From assembly GCA_018715645.1 (NCBI GenBank), contig DVLE01000025.1:1-56287 (forward strand): a stretch of DNA of 56,287 nt, read 5' to 3'. Shown piece by piece: positions 25,441 to 34,967 of this stretch. This stretch comes from Candidatus Merdisoma merdipullorum. GTDB lineage: Bacteria > Bacillota > Clostridia > Lachnospirales > Lachnospiraceae. The notes under the pieces were generated by a model. That model saw nothing but the letters and a program-made list of their open reading frames with translations. It had not been told where the DNA came from and ran no database searches. The first letter of the stretch is position 1; each line of letters begins with the position of its first letter. The position numbers were made by a program, and so were the translations under genes.

Positions 25441-26895
25441 ATGAGGAAACTGGAAGGATTGGAGCCGGAAAAAGTATTCCGGTATTTCGAGGAGTTAAGC
25501 GCGATTCCCCGCGGTTCGGGGAACGAAGCGGCGGTCAGCCGTTACTGTATGGAGTTTGCCAGAGAAAGAGGGCTTTCGGCCTGCCAGGATGAGTCGAACA
25601 ACGTGATCATTACGAAAGAGGCCACTCCGGGTTATGAGGATGCGCCCGGCGTGATTTTGCAGGGACATCTGGACATGGTCTGCGAGAAAGAGGCGGACTG
25701 CACGATAGATTTCAAAAAAGACGGACTTCGCCTTGCGACAGACGGAGATTTTGTCTATGCCGAGGGGACGACTCTTGGAGGAGACGACGGCATCGCTGTG
25801 GCCATGGCTCTTGCGATCCTGGACGACGACACTCTGGAGCATCCGAAGCTTGAGTGTGTCTTTACCACAGAGGAGGAAACAGGCCTTTACGGGGCGGAGG
25901 CTCTCGATGTGTCGCATCTTACGGGAAAGCGCCTGATCAATATCGACTCTGAGGAAGAGGGCATCTTTACGGTAAGCTGCGCGGGCGGCATGGAGAGCGA
26001 CTGCGTGCTTCCTGTGGAGTATGAGGAGATAGGAGGCTGTTGGTATACCGTTTCTGTGGAAGGGCTTCAGGGCGGCCACTCAGGGTCCGACATTCACAAG
26101 GAGCGCGGCAATTCCAATATCCTGATGGGACGACTGCTCTGTTTCCTGGATGAAAGTGTGAATTTCCGGCTTGGAGGGCTTGCAGGCGGCCTGATGGACA
26201 ATGCGATTCCGCGCAGCACGAAGGCTTGTCTCTGCGTGCAGGAAGAAGACGCAGAGGCCCTTGAGGAGCGTCTTTCCTACCTGGAACACGTATACAGAGA
26301 GGAATTTGCGGCAAGCGATCCCGGCGTGACCATTCGCGTGGAGCGGGAGGGGAAAAAGAGCGCCCAGGCGCTGACGCCAAAGAGCGCCGCGCTCCTTCTG
26401 CTTTTGCTTCATATGGTGCCAAACGGCGTAATCAAAAACAGCATGGATATGGAAGGACTGGTCCAGACTTCTCTGAATCTGGGAATCCTGAAGCTTGACG
26501 AGGATGCGGCGCATCTTATTTTCAGCGTCCGCAGCTCCGTAGAGTCTGAGAAAGCAGAGCTTGGAAGCAGGCTTCGTCATATTACGGAATTTTTGGGCGG
26601 CGCCTATACCCAGAAGGGCGACTATCCCGGCTGGGCTTACCGGCAGGATTCTCCGCTTCGTGATACCATGAGCGCTGTCTTTGAAAGGATGTATGGGAAA
26701 AAGCCTCTGGTGCTTGCGATTCACGCAGGACTGGAATGCGGCTTTTTCAGCGGGAAGATCGAGGGACTGGACTGCGTTTCCATTGGACCGGATCTCTATG
26801 ACGTCCATACGACCAGGGAGCGCCTGAGCATTTCCTCCACAAAAAGAGTCTACGAATTTATCGTTGAGGTTCTAAAAGAACTGAAACAGGCATAG
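25441..26895 (+). CDS. pepD: Aminoacyl-histidine dipeptidase (M20 family)
   Basis: A 484-residue cytoplasmic metallodipeptidase. Metal-binding and catalytic segments are LQGHLDMVCEK (His and Asp), TLGGDDGIAVAMALAI and FTTEEETGLYGAE (general-base Glu), and GGHSGSDIHKERGN in the lid domain; a late His lies in DVHTTRE. It resembles PepD/beta-alanyl-histidine dipeptidase of the M20 clan. The ATG at 25441 follows AGGAGG. It is divergent from ylbJ with only 26 bp between the two start codons. Confidence 0.93.
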   Translation: MRKLEGLEPEKVFRYFEELSAIPRGSGNEAAVSRYCMEFARERGLSACQDESNNVIITKEATPGYEDAPGVILQGHLDMVCEKEADCTIDFKKDGLRLATDGDFVYAEGTTLGGDDGIAVAMALAILDDDTLEHPKLECVFTTEEETGLYGAEALDVSHLTGKRLINIDSEEEGIFTVSCAGGMESDCVLPVEYEEIGGCWYTVSVEGLQGGHSGSDIHKERGNSNILMGRLLCFLDESVNFRLGGLAGGLMDNAIPRSTKACLCVQEEDAEALEERLSYLEHVYREEFAASDPGVTIRVEREGKKSAQALTPKSAALLLLLLHMVPNGVIKNSMDMEGLVQTSLNLGILKLDEDAAHLIFSVRSSVESEKAELGSRLRHITEFLGGAYTQKGDYPGWAYRQDSPLRDTMSAVFERMYGKKPLVLAIHAGLECGFFSGKIEGLDCVSIGPDLYDVHTTRERLSISSTKRVYEFIVEVLKELKQA

Positions 26896-26936
26896 AATAG
26901 TGGGTAGAGAAAATCTGAAGAACCGTTGAGGTGTTC

Positions 26937-27599
26937 ATGCGGCTTAAGACTGCTTCCTGTGGATTACTGCTGACATGCGTCTGCCTTCTGATTCAGTTTG
27001 AACTTGCCTGGCTTTCGGAGCACAGCGCGCGAGAGCAGGCGGAGTCTTCCGTGTCAGAGCAGGCGCGGGAATACTATGAGCTCTACGAGAATATCTGGAA
27101 AGACCTGGAATACTTTCCGATTCCCGAATCTACAGAGAATGAGGAGGCGTCCGTTTCCTTTGAAAACAGTTGGCTCTTTGAGCGTACATACGGCGGCTCA
27201 TACGGCCATGAAGGGACGGACATCATGCCCTCGATAGACAAAAGCGGTTATTATCCGGTGCTCAGCATGACGGACGGCGTCGTGGAAAACGTAGGCTGGC
27301 TGGAAAAGGGCGGCTGGCGGATCGGCATCCGAAGCGTTCATGATGTCTATTTTTACTACGCGCACCTTTCCTCCTATGCGGAGGAGTTTGAGAAGGGGGA
27401 CGTCATTTCGGCCGGGCAGCTTTTGGGATATATGGGCGATACCGGATATGGAAAGGAAGAAGGAACCACAGGACAGTTTCCCGTGCATCTGCATGTAGGC
27501 ATCTATGTGCGGACGGAGGAAATCCCTGAGCTTGCGGTGAATCCCTACTGGTTCTTAAGATACCTGGAACAGTATAAGCTGAAATGTTCATTTTCCTGA
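26937..27599 (+). CDS. M23 family (LytM-like) peptidase
   Basis: A 220-residue protein with an N-terminal signal or anchor helix (residues ~4-22), a ~50-residue linker and an M23 zinc metallopeptidase domain. Zinc-site residues are visible in YGHEGTDIMP (His and Asp) and in VHLHVGIY (HxH). SMTDGVVENVGW and FYYAHLSSY are characteristic. Such enzymes cut peptidoglycan cross-bridges, or in degenerate form act as scaffolds in sporulation channels; here the metal ligands look intact. The start may instead be GTG 26931. Confidence 0.82.
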   Translation: MRLKTASCGLLLTCVCLLIQFELAWLSEHSAREQAESSVSEQAREYYELYENIWKDLEYFPIPESTENEEASVSFENSWLFERTYGGSYGHEGTDIMPSIDKSGYYPVLSMTDGVVENVGWLEKGGWRIGIRSVHDVYFYYAHLSSYAEEFEKGDVISAGQLLGYMGDTGYGKEEGTTGQFPVHLHVGIYVRTEEIPELAVNPYWFLRYLEQYKLKCSFS

Positions 27600-27680
27600 G
27601 AAAAGACGCGTGTTTCAGAAACACTGCCCGCAGCCGGAGGGTGCGGGGATTCTGCGGGGAAAAGAAAAAGGAGAGGTTTT

Positions 27681-28493
27681 ATGGAAATACAGTTGTGGCG
27701 GGAAATTCTGAACCCTTATGAGCTTGCCGTCAAGGAGCTTATGACAAAGTTTAATCATCTGATCAAGGAGCACAGGGACAGGGGGCTTTATTCTCCCATT
27801 GAGCAGGTGGAGGGACGCGTCAAATCTATTTCCAGCATTCTTGAGAAATGCCAGAAGAAAAAGATTGATCTGGAAGACATTGAGGAACGGATCTCTGACC
27901 TGGCGGGAGTCCGCATCATCTGTCAGTTTGTGGAGGACATCGACAAGGTGGTGGAGATCATCCGGGGCAGAAAGGATATGGAGATCAAGCAGGAACGTGA
28001 CTATATCCGGCAGATGAAGACCAGCGGCTACCGGAGCTATCACATGATTATCTATTATACGGTGGACACGCTGGATGGTCCAAAGAGACTTCAGGTGGAG
28101 GTGCAGATTCGCACCATGGCTATGAACTTCTGGGCTACCGTCGAGCATTCCCTGCAGTACAAGTATAAGCGGAATATTCCCGACCATATCCGGGAGCGTC
28201 TCCTGAATGCGGCGGACGCGATCATCGTCCTGGACAATGAGATGTCCACGGTCCGCAGCGAGATTATGGACGCCCAGATCTCTTTCCAGATCCAGGCGAA
28301 TATTGTGGCGGATATTCTGAACAATATACAGAACCTGTACAAGGTGGCGAATAAACGTGAGATTCTGAAGATTCAGGATGAATTTTACCGAATCTACGCA
28401 ATGAACGATATTGACCAGCTGGAACGCTTCGACAAGCAGCTCGATATGATTGCCGAGGGCTACCGGGCGCAGACGCTGGCTATGGAGGACTGA
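27681..28493 (+). CDS. Small (p)ppGpp synthetase (RelQ/YjbM type)
   Basis: A 270-residue protein consisting of the RelA/SpoT synthetase domain without hydrolase or ACT/TGS domains. Diagnostic segments are VEGRVKSISSILEKC, DLAGVRIICQF, GYRSYHMIIYY and EVQIRTMAMNFWATVEHSLQ. It should transfer pyrophosphate from ATP to GTP or GDP to make alarmone. GAGAGG precedes the ATG. The stop overlaps the start of the rRNA methyltransferase gene by one base (TGATG). Confidence 0.92.
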   Translation: MEIQLWREILNPYELAVKELMTKFNHLIKEHRDRGLYSPIEQVEGRVKSISSILEKCQKKKIDLEDIEERISDLAGVRIICQFVEDIDKVVEIIRGRKDMEIKQERDYIRQMKTSGYRSYHMIIYYTVDTLDGPKRLQVEVQIRTMAMNFWATVEHSLQYKYKRNIPDHIRERLLNAADAIIVLDNEMSTVRSEIMDAQISFQIQANIVADILNNIQNLYKVANKREILKIQDEFYRIYAMNDIDQLERFDKQLDMIAEGYRAQTLAMED

Positions 28494-29944
28494 TGCAGTT
28501 ACCGGAGGCTTTCTTAGAGGAAATGAAAGAACTGCTGGGCGGAGAATTTCCGGCCTGGCTTGCAAGTATGGAAGAAGGAGAGAACGATGGAGGGAGCGTG
28601 CGGGGCCTCAGGGTAAATACGCTGAAGCTTTCCGCGGAGGAGTTCCAGACGCGCTCGCCTTTTCTTTTGAAGCCCGTTCCCTGGACCAGAGACGGCTTTC
28701 GCATCGAGGGCGGAGAAAAGGCTTCAAAGCATCCCTATTATGCGGCGGGGCTTTATTATCTGCAGGAGCCCAGCGCGATGACGCCTGCGGAAGCCCTTCC
28801 CATTGAGGAAGGAGACCGGGTGCTGGATCTCTGCGCGGCCCCCGGAGGAAAGGCCACAAAGCTGGCGCAGAAGCTTCGCGGTACGGGGCTTCTGGTGGCG
28901 AATGACATCAGCAATTCCAGGGCGAAGGCTCTTTTGAAAAATCTGGAGCTGTTCGGAGCCGGAAACATTCTGGTGACAAGCGAAGCTCCGGAGCGCCTTT
29001 GCGGCTATTTTGAGGGCTTCTTCGACAAGATCCTTGTAGACGCGCCCTGTTCCGGGGAAGGAATGTTCCGAAAGAATCCTTCGATGATCCGAGAGTGGCA
29101 GGAAAAAGGTCCTGCATATTATGCAGGGCTTCAAAGAGAGATCACAGCGCAGGCAGCCAGACTTCTGCGTCCGGGCGGTCTGCTTTTGTATTCCACCTGT
29201 ACCTTTTCTGTAAGGGAAAATGAGGAGACCATTCTTGGCCTTCTCCGTTCAGATCCGGGGTTTGAGGCGCTGCCCCTTTTCCGGGATTCGGAGCCGGAGA
29301 CGGCTTCTTTATTCCAGGGCTTTGCTCCGGGAAGGCCGGATCTGGTGTCCGCCGAAAATGTGGGAGGAGAGCTTTCAGAGGAGGAAACGAAGGCTTTGCA
29401 GCTTTGCGCCAGGCTCTATCCTCACCGGCTTGAAGGAGAAGGGCATTTTGTGGCTCTGCTGCGAAAGAAAGGGGAGGGGAACAGGGAAGAAGCTTCACGC
29501 TCCATGAAAGCCGCGTCGGCTGTGCCGGAAGGATGGAAGGAATTTTCCAGACAACTGCGCTTCCACGTGCCGGAGTATGCCTTGCGGCTTTACGATGGAA
29601 AGCTTTACCTTCTGCCTGAGGAGCTTCTCTCCAGAAATATCCGGGGCCTGCGTTTTCTGCGAACGGGACTTTTGCTCGGCGAAGTGAAAGGAAACCGCTT
29701 TGAGCCTGGACAGGCTTTGGCTATGGCGCTGAAAAAGGAGGACTTTTCCTTTTGTATCGATCTTTCCTCGCAGGATGAAAGGGTAATTCGCTATCTTAAG
29801 GGAGAGACCCTGGATGTGGAGGATATGGAAAAGCCGTCGGATAAGGGCTGGCGGCTGGTCTGCGTGGACGGCTTTCCGCTGGGCTTTGGAAAGCTGGCGA
29901 ACGGACGGCTGAAGAACAAGTATTATCCCGGCTGGAGGTGGTAG
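28493..29944 (+). CDS. RsmF-like rRNA (cytosine-5)-methyltransferase
   Basis: A 483-residue NSUN-family RNA methyltransferase. SAM binding is at CAAPGGKATKLAQK. The two catalytic cysteines lie in VDAPCSGEGMFRK and YSTCTFSVRENEE. A C-terminal RsmF-type and PUA-like region (about 310-483) follows, as in Firmicute RsmF proteins. It should make m5C in 16S rRNA; the exact position is not predictable. It is coupled to the alarmone synthetase gene. Confidence 0.9.
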   Translation: MQLPEAFLEEMKELLGGEFPAWLASMEEGENDGGSVRGLRVNTLKLSAEEFQTRSPFLLKPVPWTRDGFRIEGGEKASKHPYYAAGLYYLQEPSAMTPAEALPIEEGDRVLDLCAAPGGKATKLAQKLRGTGLLVANDISNSRAKALLKNLELFGAGNILVTSEAPERLCGYFEGFFDKILVDAPCSGEGMFRKNPSMIREWQEKGPAYYAGLQREITAQAARLLRPGGLLLYSTCTFSVRENEETILGLLRSDPGFEALPLFRDSEPETASLFQGFAPGRPDLVSAENVGGELSEEETKALQLCARLYPHRLEGEGHFVALLRKKGEGNREEASRSMKAASAVPEGWKEFSRQLRFHVPEYALRLYDGKLYLLPEELLSRNIRGLRFLRTGLLLGEVKGNRFEPGQALAMALKKEDFSFCIDLSSQDERVIRYLKGETLDVEDMEKPSDKGWRLVCVDGFPLGFGKLANGRLKNKYYPGWRW

Positions 29945-29945
29945 G

Positions 29946-30683
29946 ATGCGTCTGGACAAGTATCTCTGCGAGGCAGGACTTGGAACCCGTTCTCAGGTCA
30001 AGAAGCTGCTGAAAAGCGGCGTGGTTACGATAAATGGCAGGACGGCGCGAAAGCCGGAAGAAAAGATAGAAAAGAGCGATACGGTGGCCGTGTCCGGTAA
30101 AGAGCTTTCCGTATCGGAGCAGGAATACTGGATGCTCCATAAGCCCTCCGGTTATGTGTCGGCCACGGAGGACAAACACTTTCCGACCGTCATAGAACTT
30201 CTTCCGGAGGAGGCCAGAAGGGATCTCTTTCCCGTGGGACGCCTCGATCGGGATACGGAAGGGCTTCTGCTGCTCACCAATGATGGAAAGCTGGCCCATT
30301 ACCTCCTGTCCCCGAAACGGCATGTGGACAAGGTCTATTACGCGAAAGTCCGGGGAAAGGTCGCGGAGGAGCAGGTAGAAGCGTTCCGGGAGGGCGTTGA
30401 CATCGGAGATGAGAAAAAAACGCTTCCCGCGGTCCTTGAAGTCCTGAAATGCGTTCCGGCGGGGGACGCCTTTGAATCGGAGGTCCGCGTGACGCTGCGG
30501 GAAGGACGGTATCATCAGATTAAGAGAATGTTCGCGGCTTTAGCCTGCGAAGTCGTATATTTAAAACGGCTGTCCATGGGAAGCCTTAAGCTGGACGAAA
30601 GCCTTGCTCCCGGCGACTGCCGGCTTTTGACGGAGAAAGAGACAGAGGCACTGAAGGAGGAGACAGGATGCTTGAGCATGTAA
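29946..30683 (+). CDS. Pseudouridine synthase (RsuA/RluB family)
   Basis: This 245-residue enzyme isomerises uridine in rRNA. An S4 RNA-binding domain occupies about residues 1-60 (MRLDKYLCEAGLGTRSQVKK). The catalytic domain has the RsuA-type motif VGRLDRDTEGLLLLTNDG with the nucleophilic Asp. GRYHQIKRMFAALACEVVYL is also typical. It starts directly after the rRNA methyltransferase stop and its end overlaps the HAD gene. Confidence 0.93.
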   Translation: MRLDKYLCEAGLGTRSQVKKLLKSGVVTINGRTARKPEEKIEKSDTVAVSGKELSVSEQEYWMLHKPSGYVSATEDKHFPTVIELLPEEARRDLFPVGRLDRDTEGLLLLTNDGKLAHYLLSPKRHVDKVYYAKVRGKVAEEQVEAFREGVDIGDEKKTLPAVLEVLKCVPAGDAFESEVRVTLREGRYHQIKRMFAALACEVVYLKRLSMGSLKLDESLAPGDCRLLTEKETEALKEETGCLSM

Positions 30684-31336
30684 AGGCGGTTCTTTTTGAC
30701 CTGGACGGAACCCTTGTGGATTCCATGTGGATGTGGACGGATATAGATGTGGAATATCTGGGAAAATATGGATATGAGCTTCCGCCGGAGCTTCAGAAAG
30801 ACATCGAGGGCATGAGCTTTTCCGAGACTGCCATATATTTTAAGGAACGCTTCAGCCTTCCGCAGACGCTGGACGAGATCAAAGCGGAATGGATCGAGAT
30901 GGCAAAAGAAAAATATGCCCATCAGGTTCCGCTGAAACCGGGCGCCCGGACTTTTCTCACCTATCTGAAAGAACACGGGGTGCGTTCCGGTATCGCCACA
31001 AGCAACAGCCGGGAGCTTTTGAACGCCTGTATGGAGTCGCTGGAACTTGACCGTTACATTGACTGCTGTATGACCTCCTGTGAGGCAGGGGCAGGAAAGC
31101 CTGCGCCTGACATCTATCTCAAGGTGGCAAAAAAGCTTGGGGTATCCCCGGCGGAATGTCTGGTCTTTGAGGATACGCCTGCAGGCATTCAGGCAGGGCA
31201 TAACGCGGGAATCCGCGTCTGTGCCATGGAGGACGGACACGCGGCAGGACAGAAGGAGGAGATCTGCCGCATCGCGGACTATTATATCAGGGATTTTGGC
31301 CAGGTATTGGACGGAACTTATAAAAGACTGAAATAG
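30668..31336 (+). CDS. HAD-superfamily phosphatase/phosphomutase (subfamily IA)
   Basis: A 222-residue HAD hydrolase. Motif I is LFDLDGTLVDS, motif II is around IATSNSRELL, motif III uses the Lys in GAGKPAPDIY, and motif IV is VFEDTPAGIQAGHNAG. A helical cap lies between motifs I and II. It looks like a beta-phosphoglucomutase-like or phosphoglycolate phosphatase-like member; the substrate is not known. AAGGAGGAG precedes the ATG, which lies inside the end of the pseudouridine synthase gene. Confidence 0.88.
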   Translation: MLEHVKAVLFDLDGTLVDSMWMWTDIDVEYLGKYGYELPPELQKDIEGMSFSETAIYFKERFSLPQTLDEIKAEWIEMAKEKYAHQVPLKPGARTFLTYLKEHGVRSGIATSNSRELLNACMESLELDRYIDCCMTSCEAGAGKPAPDIYLKVAKKLGVSPAECLVFEDTPAGIQAGHNAGIRVCAMEDGHAAGQKEEICRIADYYIRDFGQVLDGTYKRLK

Positions 31337-31355
31337 CAGGAGAGGAAAGAGCGAT

Positions 31356-33251
31356 ATGCAGGGAAAGGGATTTCTGCCCGCCACGCCGGAGGAGCTTTCG
31401 GAGCGGGGAATCGGACAGCCGGATTTTGTCTATGTCATCGGGGATGCCTATGTGGATCATCCTTCCTTTGGTCCTGCCATTATCGGCCGGGTGCTGGAAA
31501 GTCATGGCTATACGGTAGCCATGCTGCCGCAGCCGGACTGGAAGGATCCAAGGAGTATTCAGATTTACGGAGAACCCCGGCTTGCCTTTCTGGTTTCCTC
31601 AGGAAATATGGACTCGATGGTGAACCATTATTCCGTCTCAAAAAAACGGAGAAAGACGGACGCTTACACACCGGGCGGGCAGATGGGAAGGCGGCCGGAC
31701 CGGGCGGATATTGTGTACAGCAATCTCATCCGCAGCGTCTATAAGCATACGCCGATTATTCTGGGCGGCATCGAGGCAAGCCTTCGCAGGCTGGCCCATT
31801 ATGATTACTGGAGCGACAGCTTCAAGCGGTCTCTGCTTCTGGACAGCGGAGCGGACCTGATTTCCTATGGGATGGGAGAGCGGTCCATCGTAGAGATCGC
31901 GGATGCCCTGGCTTCTGGGATCCATATCCGGGATCTGACCTTTGTGGACGGGACTGTTTACAAGACTTCCCGTAAAGAGGATATTTATGACGCTGTTTTT
32001 CTGCCGGACTATGAGAGTATGGGGAAGGAGAAGCGTCTGTATGCCGAGAGCTTTGCGCTTCAGCAGAAACACGCGGATCCCATTCGCGGAAAGCGTCTGG
32101 CGGAAGCTTATTCGGATCACACCTTTATTGTACAGAATCCTCCGGCCAGACCTTTAACCCAGGAGGAAATGGATGAAGTCTACGGACTTCCTTATCAGAG
32201 AGCGGTGCATCCTTCCTGCCTGGAGAAAGGAGAGGTGCCGGCCTTCTCGGAGATACGGTTCAGCCTTACAAGCTGCCGGGGGTGCTTTGGAGCCTGCTCC
32301 TTTTGCGCTCTGACCTTTCATCAGGGACGGATCATCCAGGCAAGAAGCCAGGAATCTCTGCTGGAAGAAGCAAAGCTCATGACGCAGGATCCGGATTTTA
32401 AGGGCTACATTCATGACGTGGGAGGGCCGACCGCGGATTTCCGTCATCCCGCCTGCGAAAAGCAGAGCAGACATGGGGCCTGTCCGGAGCGGCAATGCCT
32501 GTTCCCGAAACCCTGTCCGAATCTGAAGGCGGATCATGAGGAATATATTCGGCTTCTTCGCAGGCTTCGCGCCCTTCCGGGGGTGAAAAAGGTCTTTATA
32601 CGTTCCGGTATCCGCTTCGACTACGTGCTGGCAGATCCGAAGGCGGATATTTTCCTGAAGGAGCTCTGCGAGCATCATGTGAGCGGGCAGCTCAAAGTGG
32701 CGCCGGAGCATGTGTCGGACGCCGTGCTGAAGCGGATGGGAAAGCCAGAGAGCAGCGTCTATGCCAGCTTTTGCAGAAAGTACAAAAAGATGAACGAGAG
32801 CCTTGGAAAGAAGCAGTATCTGGTTCCTTACCTGATGTCCTCTCATCCGGGTTCCACCCTTCGGGAAGCTGTAAAGCTGGCAGAATACTGCCGGGATCTG
32901 GGCTATATGCCGGAGCAGGTACAGGACTTCTATCCGACGCCTTCGACGCTTTCTACCTGTATGTATTATACAGGTCTCGATCCGAGAACCATGGATCCGG
33001 TCTATGTGCCGAAGAACCCGCACGAAAAGACCATGCAGCGCGCGCTCATCCAGTACCGGGATCCGAAAAACAGAGAGCTGGTCTGCGAGGCGCTGGAAAA
33101 GAGCGGACGTACCGATCTGATCGGATTCGGCCCCAAATGTCTGATCCGGCCAAAAGCGGAAGAAAGAAGTTTTCGCCCATCCGGCGCCTTTACCGCCCAA
33201 GCCGGGAAAAAGAAGAAAACCATCCGAAATGTTCACAAGAAAAAGCGATAG
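31356..33251 (+). CDS. YgiQ-family radical SAM protein
   Basis: A 631-residue protein. An N-terminal UPF0313-type domain (DFVYVIGDAYVDHPSFGPAI) precedes a radical SAM core with the cluster motif CFGACSFC (CxxxCxxC) in SCRGCFGACSFCALTFHQG. The C terminus is basic. It belongs to the widespread YgiQ/UPF0313 group, whose reaction is not established. AGGAGAGGAAAGAG precedes the ATG. Neighbouring genes suggest a possible RNA or cofactor modification role, but this is loose inference. Confidence 0.9.
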   Translation: MQGKGFLPATPEELSERGIGQPDFVYVIGDAYVDHPSFGPAIIGRVLESHGYTVAMLPQPDWKDPRSIQIYGEPRLAFLVSSGNMDSMVNHYSVSKKRRKTDAYTPGGQMGRRPDRADIVYSNLIRSVYKHTPIILGGIEASLRRLAHYDYWSDSFKRSLLLDSGADLISYGMGERSIVEIADALASGIHIRDLTFVDGTVYKTSRKEDIYDAVFLPDYESMGKEKRLYAESFALQQKHADPIRGKRLAEAYSDHTFIVQNPPARPLTQEEMDEVYGLPYQRAVHPSCLEKGEVPAFSEIRFSLTSCRGCFGACSFCALTFHQGRIIQARSQESLLEEAKLMTQDPDFKGYIHDVGGPTADFRHPACEKQSRHGACPERQCLFPKPCPNLKADHEEYIRLLRRLRALPGVKKVFIRSGIRFDYVLADPKADIFLKELCEHHVSGQLKVAPEHVSDAVLKRMGKPESSVYASFCRKYKKMNESLGKKQYLVPYLMSSHPGSTLREAVKLAEYCRDLGYMPEQVQDFYPTPSTLSTCMYYTGLDPRTMDPVYVPKNPHEKTMQRALIQYRDPKNRELVCEALEKSGRTDLIGFGPKCLIRPKAEERSFRPSGAFTAQAGKKKKTIRNVHKKKR

Positions 33252-33260
33252 GAGAGATAC

Positions 33261-34085
33261 ATGAGTCAGTATGAATTGATTGCCCTTGATATGGATGGCA
33301 CATTGCTGAATAACAAAAAAGAAATCACGCCGCTTACCGTGGAGGCTCTTAAGAAGGCTGCAAAAGCAGGAAAGAGCATCGCTCTTTCCACAGGGCGCTG
33401 CCGTCCGGAACTTACGGAATATACAAAGCTTGTGCCGGAGATCCGGTATCTGATATGCACAAGCGGCGCTCTTGTCTACGACCTTCATGAGAAGAAGGAG
33501 ATTTACAAGCATTCTCTGGAACCTTCTCTGGTAAAGAGACTGTTGGAGTTCGCGATTCAGGAATCGGCCATGATGCATCTTCTGGATCGGGAATCCATCG
33601 TCCAGAGGGATCAGTACGAGCATATGGAACGCTACGGTATGGGCGTATATAAGCCCATGTACGCGCGGGTAGTGACGGCCTGGGACGACTTGTACGCGTC
33701 TTACTGCGCCGCGCCCTTTCCCGTGGAGAAGGTGAATTTTTATCATACCGGTCTGGAATCCAGGGAACGGAGCAAAAGGCGGATCCAGGAGGCAGGGTTA
33801 GACGTGATGCTGGTAAATGCGGAAAGCGCATCTCTTGAGATCTCCGCGGCCGGAGTGGATAAGGGGAAGGGCCTTTTGAAGCTCTGCGAATACCTGGGAC
33901 TTTCGCCGGAAAAGACCATCGCAGTGGGCGACGCGGACAATGACGTCGCCATTTTGAAGACAGCAGGACTGTCCGTCGCCATGGGAAATGCTTTGCCTCA
34001 GATCCGGGAACTTTCCGATGTGTCCGTAGCCGACTGCAATCACGACGGCTGCGCGGAGGCCATCGAGAAGTATTTGCTGGCATAG
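33261..34085 (+). CDS. Cof-type HAD-IIB phosphatase
   Basis: This 274-residue protein starts with the HAD motif LIALDMDGTLLNNKKEI and ends with VAVGDADNDVAILK-like motif IV (IAVGDADNDVAILKTAG). A Cof-type alpha/beta cap lies between. Lys in AAGVDKGKGL is motif III. Such enzymes dephosphorylate sugar phosphates, flavin mononucleotide or pyridoxal phosphate with broad specificity. AGGAGAGA precedes the start. Confidence 0.9.
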   Translation: MSQYELIALDMDGTLLNNKKEITPLTVEALKKAAKAGKSIALSTGRCRPELTEYTKLVPEIRYLICTSGALVYDLHEKKEIYKHSLEPSLVKRLLEFAIQESAMMHLLDRESIVQRDQYEHMERYGMGVYKPMYARVVTAWDDLYASYCAAPFPVEKVNFYHTGLESRERSKRRIQEAGLDVMLVNAESASLEISAAGVDKGKGLLKLCEYLGLSPEKTIAVGDADNDVAILKTAGLSVAMGNALPQIRELSDVSVADCNHDGCAEAIEKYLLA

Positions 34086-34109
34086 ACTTGGCATAGAGAG
34101 GGAAACTTC

Positions 34110-34904
34110 GTGGAGAAAAAAAGAAAACAGATCGCGCTGGTGACGGGGGCGTCCTCCGGCATGGGAAGATGCTTTGTGCGCCAGATCGCAGCTACGTATC
34201 CTTCGCTTCAGGAGATCTGGGTGATCGCAAGAAGGGAAAAGGCGTTAAGAGAATTGAAGACGGAAGCGGAGCAGAAAAGCGGACGGGGGCGTCCGGAGAT
34301 TCGGATTCTTCCGCTGGATCTTTCCAGGAAACATTCGTTTTCGGAACTTGAGCTGCTGCTTGCAAAGGAAAAGCCCCGCCTCCGGCTGCTGGTAAACGGG
34401 GCGGGAGTGGGACAAAACGGACCGGTAGAAAAGCAGGGAGCGGATGGAATCTGCGCCATGACGGACGTAAACTGCCGTGCGCTGACTCTCGTCACCCGGC
34501 TTTGTCTTCCGTATATGGAAAGAGGAAGCCGGATTCTGGAGCTTGCTTCTGGCTCTGCTTTTTTGCCTCAGCCTGGTTTTGCCGTCTATGCAGCCTCTAA
34601 GGCATACGTGCTTTCTTTTTCCCGCGCGCTCAGGGAGGAAGTGAAAAAGCGGGGGATCTCAGTCACCGCAGTCTGTCCGGGGCCTGTGGACACAGCCTTT
34701 TTCCAGGCGGGAGGAATCTGCTTAAGCCCTGTGAAGCGCCGCTTTCTGGCCGATGCGGATCGGGTAGTGGAAAAGGCGCTTAGGGATGCGCGGAAAGGAA
34801 AATGTCTGTCCATTTACGGCATTTCCATGAAGCTGGTGTATGCGGCCTCGGCAATTCTGCCGGAAGGGATGCTGGTGAAGATCAGCGCGGCGCTGCTTCG
34901 CTGA
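34110..34904 (+). CDS. Short-chain dehydrogenase/reductase
   Basis: A 264-residue NAD(P)-dependent oxidoreductase. The Rossmann loop is VTGASSGMGRCFVRQ, the structural motif NGAG is near residue 94, and the catalytic pair is YAASKAY (YxxxK) with an upstream Ser. A Cys-Pro-Gly-Pro-Val-Asp segment (CPGPVDTAF) follows as in classical SDRs. It starts at GTG 34110 after GAGAGGGAAAC. The substrate is unknown. Confidence 0.87.
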   Translation: MEKKRKQIALVTGASSGMGRCFVRQIAATYPSLQEIWVIARREKALRELKTEAEQKSGRGRPEIRILPLDLSRKHSFSELELLLAKEKPRLRLLVNGAGVGQNGPVEKQGADGICAMTDVNCRALTLVTRLCLPYMERGSRILELASGSAFLPQPGFAVYAASKAYVLSFSRALREEVKKRGISVTAVCPGPVDTAFFQAGGICLSPVKRRFLADADRVVEKALRDARKGKCLSIYGISMKLVYAASAILPEGMLVKISAALLR

Positions 34905-34967
34905 GGAAACCAGGCTGTTGGAGGTTCATATACTTTTGTCAACTAAGAATACATGAGAGGGGAACAA

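Noticed and set aside
27610..27647. Two small hairpins between the M23 peptidase and alarmone synthetase genes as terminators
   Set aside because: GTGTTT-CAG-AAACAC and CCCGCA...TGCGGG are real stems but short, and no T-run follows either.
32154..33746. Long minus-strand open frame of 530 codons opposite the YgiQ-family gene
   Set aside because: It mirrors a well-supported plus-strand gene, spans two separate plus-strand genes, has no ribosome site and shows a composition typical of antisense frames in this codon usage.
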